Assembly (NCBI RefSeq): GCF_011745365.1
Contig: NW_024468909.1
Span: forward strand, 6,634,001-6,698,000
Origin: Cryphonectria parasitica EP155
Taxonomy: Eukaryota > Ascomycota > Sordariomycetes > Diaporthales > Cryphonectriaceae
Length of the DNA: 64,000 nucleotides
Reading direction: 5' to 3'
The notes under the pieces were generated by a model. It had not been told where the DNA came from, did no database searches, and saw nothing but the letters and a program-made list of their open reading frames with translations. Position numbers and translations under genes: made by a program. Below are positions 10,345 through 20,674 of this stretch, piece after piece; positions within the stretch are counted from its first letter, which is position 1, and each line of letters starts with the position of its first letter.

Positions 10345-12198
10345 ATGTCCTGGAGTGCTCGGACGGCGTTTCGAGCTCGACACTTATCACAAGGCGTCAC
10401 TTCGACCATACCAACACTCGCGCGGAAGGTTGTGGCATCTGGTCCACGGCTTGCCGTGTTTGGGAGACGAAATGACTACGCAAGTCTCTTGAGACCTACG
10501 CAGGTCTCGGCTTTTCACGATGGACCGAACAGGCACGGCCTCGATGTGATGACCGGACCTTCCAAGCACGACACGATCTACGCCTTGTCGTCTGGTCAGG
10601 GCAGGGCTGGCATTGCCGTCATCCGCGTGTCAGGTCCCGCATGTCAGGATGTGTACAGGAGCCTCTGCCCCGGGAAACAACTCCCCAAGCCAAGATATGC
10701 GGCGGTCAGGACGCTCTACGATCCTGAGCGGCCGGACAAGACCCACATCCTGGATTCTGAAGCTGTGACCCTGTATCTCCCGGCTCCCAAGACGGTCACC
10801 GGCGAGGATGTTCTGGAGCTGCACGTTCACGGCGGCCCTGCCACCATTAAGGCTGTGTTGGGCGCCATACCGCGGTGTGCAAGTGCCCCTGGGCTGCAGT
10901 CCATCCGCTACGCCGAGCCAGGTGAATTCACCAAACGCGCCTTTCTCCACGACCGGCTGGACCTGTCTCAGGTGGAATCCCTAAGTGATGTTCTGGCGGC
11001 GGAGACAGAACAACAGCGACGCGCAGCTGTCCGTGGGAATTCTGGGCTCAGGGGGCAGACGTACGATGCCTGGCGCTCGGATCTACTCCTCGCGCGCGGC
11101 GAGATCGAGGCGCTGATAGACTTCTCCGAAGATCAGCATTTTGACGAGTCGCCCCGTGAACTCCTGCATAATGTCACGTCCTTGGTGCAGCAGATCCTAG
11201 CTTCGATAGACCGGCATGAGCTCGCCGGCCAGAGAACTGAGCTGCTTAAGAATGGCATCAGGATCGCGCTGCTTGGCCCGCCGAATGTGGGCAAGAGCTC
11301 ACTGATGAACCTCATCGTGGGCCGCGAGGCATCGATAGTCTCTCGCGAGGCTGGCACGACGAGAGATATTGTCGAAGCCAGCCTCGACATTGGAGGCTAC
11401 CTATGCACCTTTGCTGATACAGCCGGCATCAGGACTCGTGCCCTGGAGGATGACGCCGCCATCGGCGCCATCGAGGAAGAAGGCATTAAGAGGGCAAGGC
11501 TCAAGGCTCTGAGTTCAGATGTGACCATCGTCTTGGCTTCCGTGGAAAGAGATGACACGGGCGTCGCCTTTCTCAATTATGACGCTGAGACGCTGGAGCT
11601 GGCTGCTCGAGCGGAACAGCGCATCGTCGTCGTGAACAAATGCGACTGTGTTGATCAATCGACTCTGGACGATCTTTTGCGCGGGTTCAAACCCCCCGTC
11701 CTGGACAGGATCCCGGGAGCAGATGCTATCATCACAATCTCTTGCAAGGCAGCCGCACTGTCGTCTGTGTTCACACAAAAGGACCCCGGCGGTATCCACC
11801 ACCTGACGCGAAAGCTTATCTGCTCTTTCGAGAGGCTGACCTCCCTGCCCGAGGATATGCAAGAGTTGTTAGGCGGCACGGAGAGGCAGCGGCAGCTGTT
11901 GGCGCAGTGCAGGGAGCATCTCGAGGCGTTTATGAAAGAAGCTGCAGGCACAGGAGAAGATGATGTTCAAGGTGAGGAGAATGTAGGTGATAAAGAACCG
12001 GACATCGTTCTGGCCGCCGAGAGCCTCCGCTGCGCAGGCGATTGCCTAGCACGGATCACTGGCCGGGGTGAAGCTGGTGATGTGGAGGAGGTTTTGGGGG
12101 TGATCTTTGAGAAGTATTACACCTTTGGCCCCCAAATTCTTTTGACGGAAGCGAGAGGACTGACAAAAGTGGATTGCAGGTTTTGTGTAGGAAAATGA
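10345..12198 (+). CDS. MSS1: mitochondrial tRNA-modification GTPase MSS1 (MnmE/TrmE family)
   Basis: Intronless, 617 aa from ATG 10345. MnmE-family GTPases act with MTO1/MnmG to form the C5 modification on wobble uridine of certain mitochondrial tRNAs. The first 60 or so residues are rich in Arg, Ser and Ala without acidic residues (MSWSARTAFRARHLSQG), as expected for a mitochondrial presequence. The TrmE N-terminal domain begins at DTIYALSSGQGRAGIAVIRV. The G domain has the P-loop GPPNVGKSS near residue 310, switch TTRD, DTAGIR near 358 and NKCD near 430. The extreme C-terminus is DCRFCVGK, preserving the C-x-G-K motif with its catalytic cysteine. The helical domain carries a non-conserved acidic insertion (GTGEDDVQGEENVGDKEPD). 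Confidence 0.95.
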   Translation: MSWSARTAFRARHLSQGVTSTIPTLARKVVASGPRLAVFGRRNDYASLLRPTQVSAFHDGPNRHGLDVMTGPSKHDTIYALSSGQGRAGIAVIRVSGPACQDVYRSLCPGKQLPKPRYAAVRTLYDPERPDKTHILDSEAVTLYLPAPKTVTGEDVLELHVHGGPATIKAVLGAIPRCASAPGLQSIRYAEPGEFTKRAFLHDRLDLSQVESLSDVLAAETEQQRRAAVRGNSGLRGQTYDAWRSDLLLARGEIEALIDFSEDQHFDESPRELLHNVTSLVQQILASIDRHELAGQRTELLKNGIRIALLGPPNVGKSSLMNLIVGREASIVSREAGTTRDIVEASLDIGGYLCTFADTAGIRTRALEDDAAIGAIEEEGIKRARLKALSSDVTIVLASVERDDTGVAFLNYDAETLELAARAEQRIVVVNKCDCVDQSTLDDLLRGFKPPVLDRIPGADAIITISCKAAALSSVFTQKDPGGIHHLTRKLICSFERLTSLPEDMQELLGGTERQRQLLAQCREHLEAFMKEAAGTGEDDVQGEENVGDKEPDIVLAAESLRCAGDCLARITGRGEAGDVEEVLGVIFEKYYTFGPQILLTEARGLTKVDCRFCVGK

Positions 12199-12740
12199 GA
12201 TTATGTTCAGAACATTGTTATGGTCTGATCTGTTTTCTTATCCTAGTCCTCAGCCCTACACCTTTGATCTCTCGGTAAACAAAATAATGTGGATCATCAT
12301 CACCACCACCACCCACCAGCTCCACTCATCTGCCCCACCTCTCCCTTCTATTCATAGAAAAGCTCTATAGTAATCATACATGTTCTTCTCTCTGGCTTTG
12401 CAGCCGGAAGCTCGTCTATTTGTTCCAATGCTTCTTCTCCCATTCTCCCATGCGCCAGAAAAGACAAAGTGTAGTGAGTAAGGAAACTTGTTGGGGGGTT
12501 GGGGCGTCGTATCGGTGATGCGAGCCAACCGTTGCCAGTCAGGTTTTATGTGGGGAAGACGGTGAAGTGATAACCAAATAAAACGCCGGATTTAAGCCTG
12601 AGCTTTTCTATCTCTATAATTGGGTGTGTTGGTACAAAGAGGTTCCCCCTTCGTGCCGGAGGACCGGTATAGGGACGGTGATTTGATCAGTTGCCATTGG
12701 GTGGTGTGGCAAAAGAGAGAGTGAGAGATGTGTTTCTTGC
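12199..12740. other. convergent 3' intergenic region
   Basis: This stretch lies between the 3' ends of MSS1 (+) and the small repeat protein gene (-). It contains a CAT/CAC-rich stretch near 12295-12320 and no supported coding region. Confidence 0.4.
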
Positions 12741-12986
12741 TTAGGCGAAGTTGAAAGATCTCTTCTTGTCCTTGTCGTCGGAGCCGTCGGGCTTGGAGTT
12801 GTATCCACTCCGGCCGCGGTTCTTGTCCTCATCATCGTCGCCGCCATTGGGCTTGGAATTGTAGCCACTTCGGCCCTGGTTCTTGTTGGAGTCGTCATCA
12901 TCTCCGCCGTTGGGCTTGTTGTTGTAACCGCTGCGTCCGTAGAGCATAGGACGCTCGGTGGTGAAGCTAGTGCTGTAGACGGCCAT
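12741..12986 (-). CDS. small hydrophilic GRSGYN-repeat protein, function unknown
   Basis: A complete single-exon frame of 81 aa, not assigned to any family I know. It begins MAVYSTSFTTERPMLY. Three tandem units of 21, 20 and 19 residues follow, each starting GRSGYN and continuing (N/S)KP(N/D)G and an Asp-rich stretch. The units end in KNQ, KNR and KKR, and the tail is SFNFA. The repetition shows at the protein level with codon differences between units, so it is not a freshly copied DNA repeat. There is no signal peptide or membrane segment; composition is very hydrophilic and probably disordered. A TATA-like element about 180 bp upstream and a C/A-rich leader support a real, possibly strongly expressed gene. 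The unit ends in Lys/Arg recall repeat precursors cut by Kex2, but without a secretory signal that idea is weak. Confidence 0.7.
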   Translation of the reverse strand: MAVYSTSFTTERPMLYGRSGYNNKPNGGDDDDSNKNQGRSGYNSKPNGGDDDEDKNRGRSGYNSKPDGSDDKDKKRSFNFA

Positions 12987-15900
12987 TGTGATTTGTTGGG
13001 GTGGTATTTGGGCTGGTAGTGGGTTTGTAGTGGTGGTGTTGAGATGTGAGTTGTGAAGGAGTTATTGAATTGTCTCTTTGTTGTTTTGGCTTGTCTTTGC
13101 TTGTTGAGGCTGTTGATGATGAGATGAAAGGACTGGAAATCAAGGCAGGAGGTGTACTGGCCTTATATACTTGGAAGCAGAGGAGGATTGGGGGGTGGGT
13201 GTGCGTGAAGTCATATTATTGCCTGCGTGCCTGGAGGTTAAGCTCTATGGCTGGCTGTGTGTGGGCAATGCATCTACCGTACCCGTTCCAGCCCGAGCAA
13301 ACGTCAGCCTCATCCTCCTCGCTTCTCACCAACACCATTCCTGGAACGCGGGACTCGCAGTAGGTACACTCATCTCTTACGGGAACCAGTCTGTTGACTC
13401 ACACGCCATGGGCCACAGGCACAGGCAGACACTCAGCCTCCCTCCCACCCCCCATGACAGACTAAGGATTCAAGGGTATGAGCCATTACCACGCCGAGAC
13501 CTAGGCCAGCCGCGTTGCCGTAGGAGTCGTGGTGGTAGTTGTGGTGGAGGTAGGTAGTAGGTAGGAAGAGGAAGAGGATTGCCGCCCCTGCTCGCCATGT
13601 GGTATCAGACACATGTTCCGGGATCCCATTGGGGCCAAAACCGCTTTCTCTCCCCCCACGGGCCTTGACAAAGCAGCTGCGCTTGTGATCGCAGCCAGGC
13701 AACAGGGGGGGTGGAGTGGGAGGGTGGGTTACCAAGAAAGCGGCACTTCAAAAAAAAAAAAAGGGCTTTGGTAAGACAACCGGATGGAGCTCCAGCTGCC
13801 TGGTAAGAGTTCCCACTATGCCCAGCTTGTTTTCTAAAATTGGGGGTCGTGGTGGTTCAGAGTGCGAGCTTGCCCGCAGCGTCCGTCCCACCCCTCTGAG
13901 GTGCACCACACACAAGGGACAGGATCGTCGGTGCGTAGGGCTGAGGGTATGGCCCCAGGGGGGGGGGGGGGAGCTCTTCTCCCCTACCCTGTCTTAGGCT
14001 CCCAGGGCCCCCCTGGGCGCTGCTGCAGGCTGATGCTATGTACATCATGGTTCTCTAGCCCTCTTGCTGTGTGCTCGGGCCAGTGAGCGCACAATAACCT
14101 GGTATATGTTTCTTGGAAGGATTATGTTTCGAAATTACTTGTGGTGTATATCATCCAGCTGGGTGGGTCGCAATAGGTCTGCCGTTGCATCGGCCTGGGG
14201 TAACTTGAACAGAGGATTGTAGCAAATCCTTCGCGATAATTATCATAGTAGAGTTGCTAATGTGGTAGTCCAAGATAGGCTACCGGCTACAGGCTCTCCC
14301 TGTGTGTCATATCCAGTTGAGTGTCCGGAGCCCCTGGCCGACCAAGACACGGGAGACGCGGGGCTTCTCTATCTCTCCCTCTCTCTGTGTCTATGCCCCG
14401 TTCCATCCTTCTCCTTTTTCTGACAGCCCTCGCGAGCTCTGGACAGACTCGCTCGTCCTTGCTCTTCCGCAGGTTTCCATGAGGATGGAGGGGGAAGGCG
14501 CAACCATCGCACCGAGACATCCGGAGGAGGAGAGGGGCTCCAATCGTGCCTGACTAATTGGCACTATAACGAAACCCCCCCATTCGTCCCAAGGAACGAA
14601 AAATACATTGCTACGATTACTATCACGGGCACATTATCTAAGCCACCCGCAGACACGGTGTGGATCAGGATCGTCCCAGACAGGAAGCCGTAAATATCCA
14701 AGCCACCCGTCATGCACGTCAGAATTCAGTCACCGCCAACACCACAAGAAAAAAGAATTGGGGGGGGGGGGGGAGTCATCCGGCGTACAGGTGCCGTGCT
14801 ATGAGGCCTGCACAAAGACAAAAGAGAGAGAACATAAACAAGTCAAGAATATTATTAATAATACACCAATGGTACGAAAACCGACGTGCGCTGCAGATCA
14901 CGGCCTCGCCGCCGGTCTACGTCTTAGTATTACATGCAGCCCTATTCGGATCTGACGGCGCCGGGTGGTTCCGTTGGGGGATGGCACTTGTTTGGTTGCT
15001 GCCGTGCTGTTTACTGATCTCCCGCGGCTCCTCTTTTTTGGGGCACCGGGGACTCTTCTGTCATTGCTCGTTGCCTTGAGAATGTCTCATCCTGATGCCA
15101 TGCGCTTCGGTACGCGCTTACGCCAGGGCCCTGCCATCATTAAGCAAGCAAGCTGGGATTGGAGACCGACAAGCTGGTGTGCTGCGCCTTTCTTCCATGT
15201 TTTTCTTCTTTTTTTCTTTCTGTCCTGGAACAAGGTGCATGCATGAAACACAATCCTCTTTCTACCCGCACACGAAGTACCAACTCTTCACCGCAACATT
15301 GCGAACGTCAGCAACATGCTTTCAAGCGAAGCAAATGTTTTTGAGCTTTTTTTTTCTTTCTTTTTTTTTTCCATCTTCTTCACTACGAAGCCCTAACCAA
15401 TCTCGGGCCATTTGCTGTCTTGTGCCCCCCCTTTTCTCCTTTGGTGCACGTCACACTGGGCGCCTTTTCACGCTCGTAACCTCGTACGACGGCTTGCAAC
15501 AAAGATGCAGCCCTACGGAGGAACGAGCGCCTGTACCTGGCCTTGGCCTGGCCTGGCCTGGGGTTTGGCCCCTCCCCTTTCCCATCAAGATCTCTCAGGA
15601 ACGCCTGTTCCACCGCGGGGAGAAAGATCAGATCGATCTCGTTCTCTCCATTGTCCCATCCGGACTGCGGTGAGAGAGAGCGGGACACTGAGAGAGAAAG
15701 AGAAAAAGACAGGAGAGTTGTCTGTGCACGGGGTCAGGGGCTGGCTGCATGTCATCGGCTCGGGTTCGGCCTCGAGTCCTCAGGGCTGGCAAAACCGGTG
15801 TGACGATTTTCGTATCGATGCTCTGCAGGAAGAAACTTTCGTTCCTGTTTCGTTTACGGGAAGAGCTTGGCGTCATTGCTGCCTCGTCCTCGTCCATACT

Positions 15901-17814
15901 CTACCGCAACTTGGAAGGTTCAACCCTAATCGGAACTAGACGCTGGCCTTCTTTCTTCTCCTTTTTTTGTCCCTCTCTCAAAGCCCGAGCGCGCTGCCCA
16001 CATGAAGTGACGTTACTGCGCTGATGTCTTCGAATCCTGTAGCGGCTTCCAAGCAACCTGACTGGTCGGCGATCCTCACCGAGTAGCCTGAAATATGGTG
16101 GTACAGTCATCAACCGCCTCATCTTGTTGTGGATTAGGATACTTTTCTCTCTCTCTCTATTACTACAAATCCAAGACACAGCCACAGCCAACCATCGGCT
16201 TGCTGGGTTGCCGTATTACGAGAGCCTTCTCGAAGGGGAAAAAAATGGAGAAGAAAGTAAAGGAAGAAAGGTTAAAAAAGGAAAAGAAAAAAAAGGGACT
16301 AACAAGCCCCTTCCCAATCATCTCCAAACCCCCACGTCCACGCAAAATATCCCATTTGCAGTGAACATCTCACACCGCCGGAATGTTCATACCAAGAAAG
16401 AGTCATTTCTCACAACTGCTCGCATCATAATTGCTCATCTGTGCCTCGTTACTAAACAGCTTGGTCATGAAGGAGGGAAGCACGTCGTTAAATGGTCAAT
16501 GCGAGACAATGTAAGAATAGCCTGACGAGATCCTTCATTCTTCACCGGTGAGTTTTTTTTATAACAACCCGTTCTTGTCAACGAGGCACCCCTCGTCCAA
16601 GCGTGTCATCTCACCCCCATCTCCTCTATCTGCACACCAAATGTCGTTCCTGGGTGGGCACTCCAGTAAGTAATCGGTACAACCCCAAATTCCCCCAAAG
16701 TCGGTACTGTACAGTCGTATTTCTCCCACATGGCATTCCTGCCAGGGGTAAAAGACACGCAGCGTTCATCCCATCTGCATGTATCGATTGGGGGCTTTTT
16801 CATCATAAGACATACATACATACAGTACGTACAGACATCCAAACGTGAGAAGGTGGGGGGGGGGGGGCCAAAACTTGTCAAACTAACAACCAACGCGGCG
16901 ACCCTCTCCTCTCCTCTCCTTATCCCAATTACAGTGCTGAGGGGCTTGCGCCGTCGTGTGTCCCTCGTGTGCCCGGGAACAGGTGTCAACGTAGCACAAC
17001 CCGAGGCCCAAACCTTCCCCCCCTCGAGGCGACCTGTTTTTCAGACCCTCGTGTTACCAGAGCAGGGCTATGCACCAATACTCGTCAAGCCACCCCGATT
17101 CGAGGCTTGAATTATTATGTAGTACAGGACAGGAAGCACAGTTTACTTTCCTTCTTTCTTTCTCTCTTGCCGGTATTGGTTCTTGAATATGCAGTTTCGG
17201 TTCAATACGGAATAATACCCCGGTTGCTCCGCCCCAGGCAGACTTTCTGACTATTGCTTGCTGACGAACTCTTGAGACCTCGGGAAGCCGGGTCAGTCTA
17301 TCAGCAACACCCCCGGGGGTCTCATTTGCCTGGCAATGGGTTGTGCTGTCGGACTCTTGTCGGACAGGCAAAAAAAGACGGCGAAGCTACGGAGGAGAGG
17401 GGGAAGGGGGCAAAAGAGACCATATGATGGGGGCAGCCTCGGACTCAATATGGGCGTCGGGCAAGCTCGTGTCCATTCAGGGCTGCTCTGTTCGGCTACC
17501 TCGTCTTCAATACGCACGCGCGCACACACGGATCCAGCCCCTCGGACGACTAATAGCTCCCCATAGGTGTGTGTGTGTGCCTGTGTCAGGAACCAATACA
17601 CCATCTATCGTATGTTTTCCCATCCAGCTCTGCTGCCAATGCAACCATTCTATATCTTGATACGGACAGTCGATGGTCTGTCTGTTTGCACCGTCGTGTG
17701 GGAAGATGGCGTCGTCTATCCCCTTGTGAACGCCATAGAAAGAGTGAAAATCTTGCATGCAGTAGCTTGCTTCGCTTGGGTTATGCTTCCGCCGCTTTCG
17801 CCCCGCCTCATTTT
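12987..17814. other. long intergenic region with homopolymer runs
   Basis: About 4.8 kb without a supported gene. Contents: the TATA-like promoter of the repeat protein at the left end, and G runs at 13958-13971, 14760-14773 and 16855-16867. There are poly-T or TTTC stretches near 15205-15220 and 15345-15372 and A/G-rich patches near 16240-16300. Open frames are short, low complexity and lack domains. Part of it may be the long 3' UTR of the GH18 gene or non-coding RNA. Confidence 0.5.
13163..13170 (-). promoter_or_regulatory. TATA-like box of the GRSGYN-repeat protein gene
   Basis: Read on the minus strand this is GTATATAAGG, a close TATA-box match about 180 bp upstream of the ATG at 12986. 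TATA boxes are uncommon at housekeeping genes, so this fits an inducible or highly expressed gene. Function is inferred from sequence and position only. Confidence 0.55.
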
Positions 17815-19002
17815 TCATTCCTCCTCCCCTAGACCATCCGAATAATACTCAAAAGCATCCGGCACCGGGACCTCCCTCCCGCCCTCTTCGTCCTCATCCG
17901 CATCTACTTCTATTAACTTCTTCTGCTGCTGCCCTTCAGCAGGCGCAGCAGGCGGCGGCGGCGGCACCTCGACCCTCCCCACCGGCATGACCACATCGGG
18001 TGCTGTGGTGCGGTCCGTCCCCATGATCCGCGTCATGTACTGCGCCCACTCCCACGGCTTCTCGCGCCCGCCTGGCAGGCTGTTGAAGTACTCCCAGCCC
18101 ATGATGCCACCGAAACGCTTGTGCTGGCCCACCATCAGCGGGACCACGGTGGCTAGGACGTCGAAGGGGATAAAACCGGAGCCGTTGGCCGGGTTCGTGA
18201 CAAGGCCGACCACGACCTTGGCTGGGTTCCACCCCTTCATCAGCATCATCTCGTAGAGGATGGGGTTACTACAGTCTCCCCATCCACAGTCTGTAAACTC
18301 GACAGTCAGTGTGACATGAAACGAGAGAAACTAGGGTAGAGAGAAAGAGAGAAAGATAAAGAAATGGAGGAATGACCACCTACAGAACTGGCAATTATAA
18401 AACGCAATGTCTCTCCCTCTCATGACCTCCAGCGCCTCATAGTCAAACCCGCTCAGGTTCCGCCGCACGTCCAGCAGCGCCGGTGCGACGGGTGCCAGGC
18501 TGATGATGAAGTCCTTCCCAAAATCAGCCCGCAGGCGGTCGATCAGCCGCACGATTCCAGCCAAGCTGAAGGGTTCCTCGACGTCCAGGTCGAGCCCGTC
18601 TAGGCCGCGCTGCAGCACCATGTCATGCAGGGCACCGTAGTACCTCTCAAAGGTGGCCTCGTCGTCGCTGTCGAGGGTGTCCTTGGCGAAGGCGCCCTTG
18701 GCCGCGCCGCCCAGCATGCCCATAACCTTGACACCAGCGGCCTGCAAGATGCGGGCCTCAGCCCAGAGCGTGGTGAATGACGGGTGGCCTGGGACATTAT
18801 CGTTGAGGGTGATGATATGTGACGGGTCGGGCTTGCGGTTGATGTGGAAGGCGGCGATGTTGAGGTGGGTGAGGCGGATGCCGGGCTGCTGGATGAGGGG
18901 TAAGAGGGAGACGGGGCTGCCATCGGGCTTGTGGTGAGACTGGAAGTAGATGACAAGTCTGGGGAGGTCAGGACTCGGGAGTGGGGCCATCTTGAGGTTC
19001 AT
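17815..19002 (-). CDS. glycoside hydrolase family 18 protein (chitinase / endo-beta-N-acetylglucosaminidase type)
   Basis: Two exons on the minus strand, 19002-18384 and 18290-17815, with a 93-bp GT-AG intron, giving 364 aa. The catalytic signature DGLDLDVE (DxxDxDxE with the acid/base Glu) lies near residues 134-141. Other GH18 features are LVIYFQSHHKPDGSP at strand 1, KVMGMLGGAAKGAF, DFIISLAPVAPALL, FYNCQFYCGWGDCSNPILY spanning the intron, and FGGIMGWEYFNSLPG. GH18 enzymes cleave chitin or the GlcNAc-GlcNAc core of N-glycans; the sequence does not decide which. No signal peptide follows ATG 19002, so the enzyme appears intracellular. The frame is open further upstream, to an ATG at 19248, but that stretch is His/Gln-rich and not family-like. 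The C-terminal 60 residues are a Pro-rich then acidic tail. Confidence 0.9.
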
Positions 19003-20674
19003 CGTCGGCGTGCTGCTGCCGACGAGATGAGCTTGTTGTTGTTGGTGTATGTGAGGTTGATGGGCCTGATGATGAGTTGACGGAGGAGGAGGGGTCGTGT
19101 CGTCTGGGGAGAAGCGGGGCTGCGATCGCGGCCAGATGAGACGCCGCAGAAAATAGGACGGACTGAGTAGAAACAAGGTTTTATAGATGAGAACTCGTCG
19201 CCATGTCTGCTTGAGGACGACGAGGATATACAGCAGCTGATCACACATGTGAAGTGTGTGCAGAAGTGAGCGTTGAGGGGTACTGCTATACTACTGTAGT
19301 TACCTTCAAGGGTTGTGCAATAGGGCCACCACCCCCTGGCGACCTGCTGAAGCATAGCAAATCACCCCCCCCCCCTCCCCGGGCCCCTAATACCCTTATA
19401 CCTATCGTAGTGCAAAGAATTGCATGATCAATTGGAGCTTATTAAAATCAATTCAAGAGCGAGCAAGAAATCAACAGCTAGGAGTGAATTGAAAGAACAA
19501 ATTTAAATGAAAAATTGAAGGTCATGCCGAACAATTGAACATCATCGGATGATACATACAGTAGTACAGTACTATGTGCTTTAACATATGTACTATAACA
19601 ACGGCAGTAGTAGTAGAGTTACAGCCAAGAATTTTAGGCTCTGGAGCCCTGAAACCTTGAAAAACATCCTTTGCAACAGCAGAAGTCCAGTGGCACCGGG
19701 CGCGGAAGAGGCTAAACTCGGTACGGACGAGATAAGCGACGCGGTTAGTGTCGGTTACCTTAGGGCAGGGGTGGGCCTGTCTGGTGATGCATTTACTGCT
19801 CATAGCACTGTAGCAACTACTGACCACGATGCTACCTGCACCTTCTGGACCCAGACGCCTGCTCCTCTTCTTTCTCTCTCCTTCTCTTGCAGATCTCAAG
19901 GGCATCCACCCAACCACCCCACTGCAGACTCTAGTTCAGCACATGTCAGATGTGGAAATAGTTCGTCCAGAGTTGAGGTCATACAGGTTTGCCGATCAGT
20001 TGGGCGCGGGAGAGGTGGGAAAGGAAAAGAAAGAAAAAAAGAAAGAGAGAAAAAAAAAATTTGGATGATGGCTGCAGTCATTTGATATCCCATCCTGTCC
20101 TGACGATCCACTCTCTCTCTTTCTATCTAAGTACATACCACGGAACCACCTTTCAATCTCTCTTTTTCTTTTCTCTTTATTGTTACGTGACAAAGCATAC
20201 CTGCCCACCCGTCCTCCCTATCTCGTTATCTTTTCTGTTCCGTCGTGGTTCGCAATTTCCACATTCCAGGCGATAATAACTGTATCCGAGTCAGGTTTTG
20301 CAGGATTATCTACAGTGCACCTTGATGGCGGCCCTGGTGACATTTACAGCCTCGGCTTCATAGCCCTACTCATATCGTAGTGATAGATGTGGGTGCGCCG
20401 CCGGGGAGGTGGTTGCTAGACTCTTCTGTGAGTAGCAGCAGCAACCTTTGAGCTTGTGCCATCTGGTCGTCTTGTCCTGTCTTGACCTGTCCCCGTCATT
20501 TTGACACGCTCAAACTCTCTTCTATTATCAAACAACAACAACGACGACGACGAGAGTGTGTGCCCTTCTGACCTCAAAGATCATGTTAGCCTGTTTCCCC
20601 GATCTTCCTCCCACCACCGGCACCACCAGCAACAGCACCGCCAATCAGTCAATGCCCCATGGATCACAGCTAAT
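19003..20674. other. divergent promoter region GH18 / TSC2
   Basis: 1.7 kb between the start codons of the GH18 gene (-) and tuberin (+). It has a C11 run at 19365-19375, an A/G-rich patch at 20020-20062 and pyrimidine-rich DNA at 20100-20190. The frame upstream of the tuberin ATG is open to 20501 but has no ATG. Nothing else is supported. Confidence 0.5.

Noticed and set aside
12741..12986. Kex2-processed secreted peptide precursor
   Set aside because: There is no signal peptide and only one clear dibasic (KKR) end among the three units.
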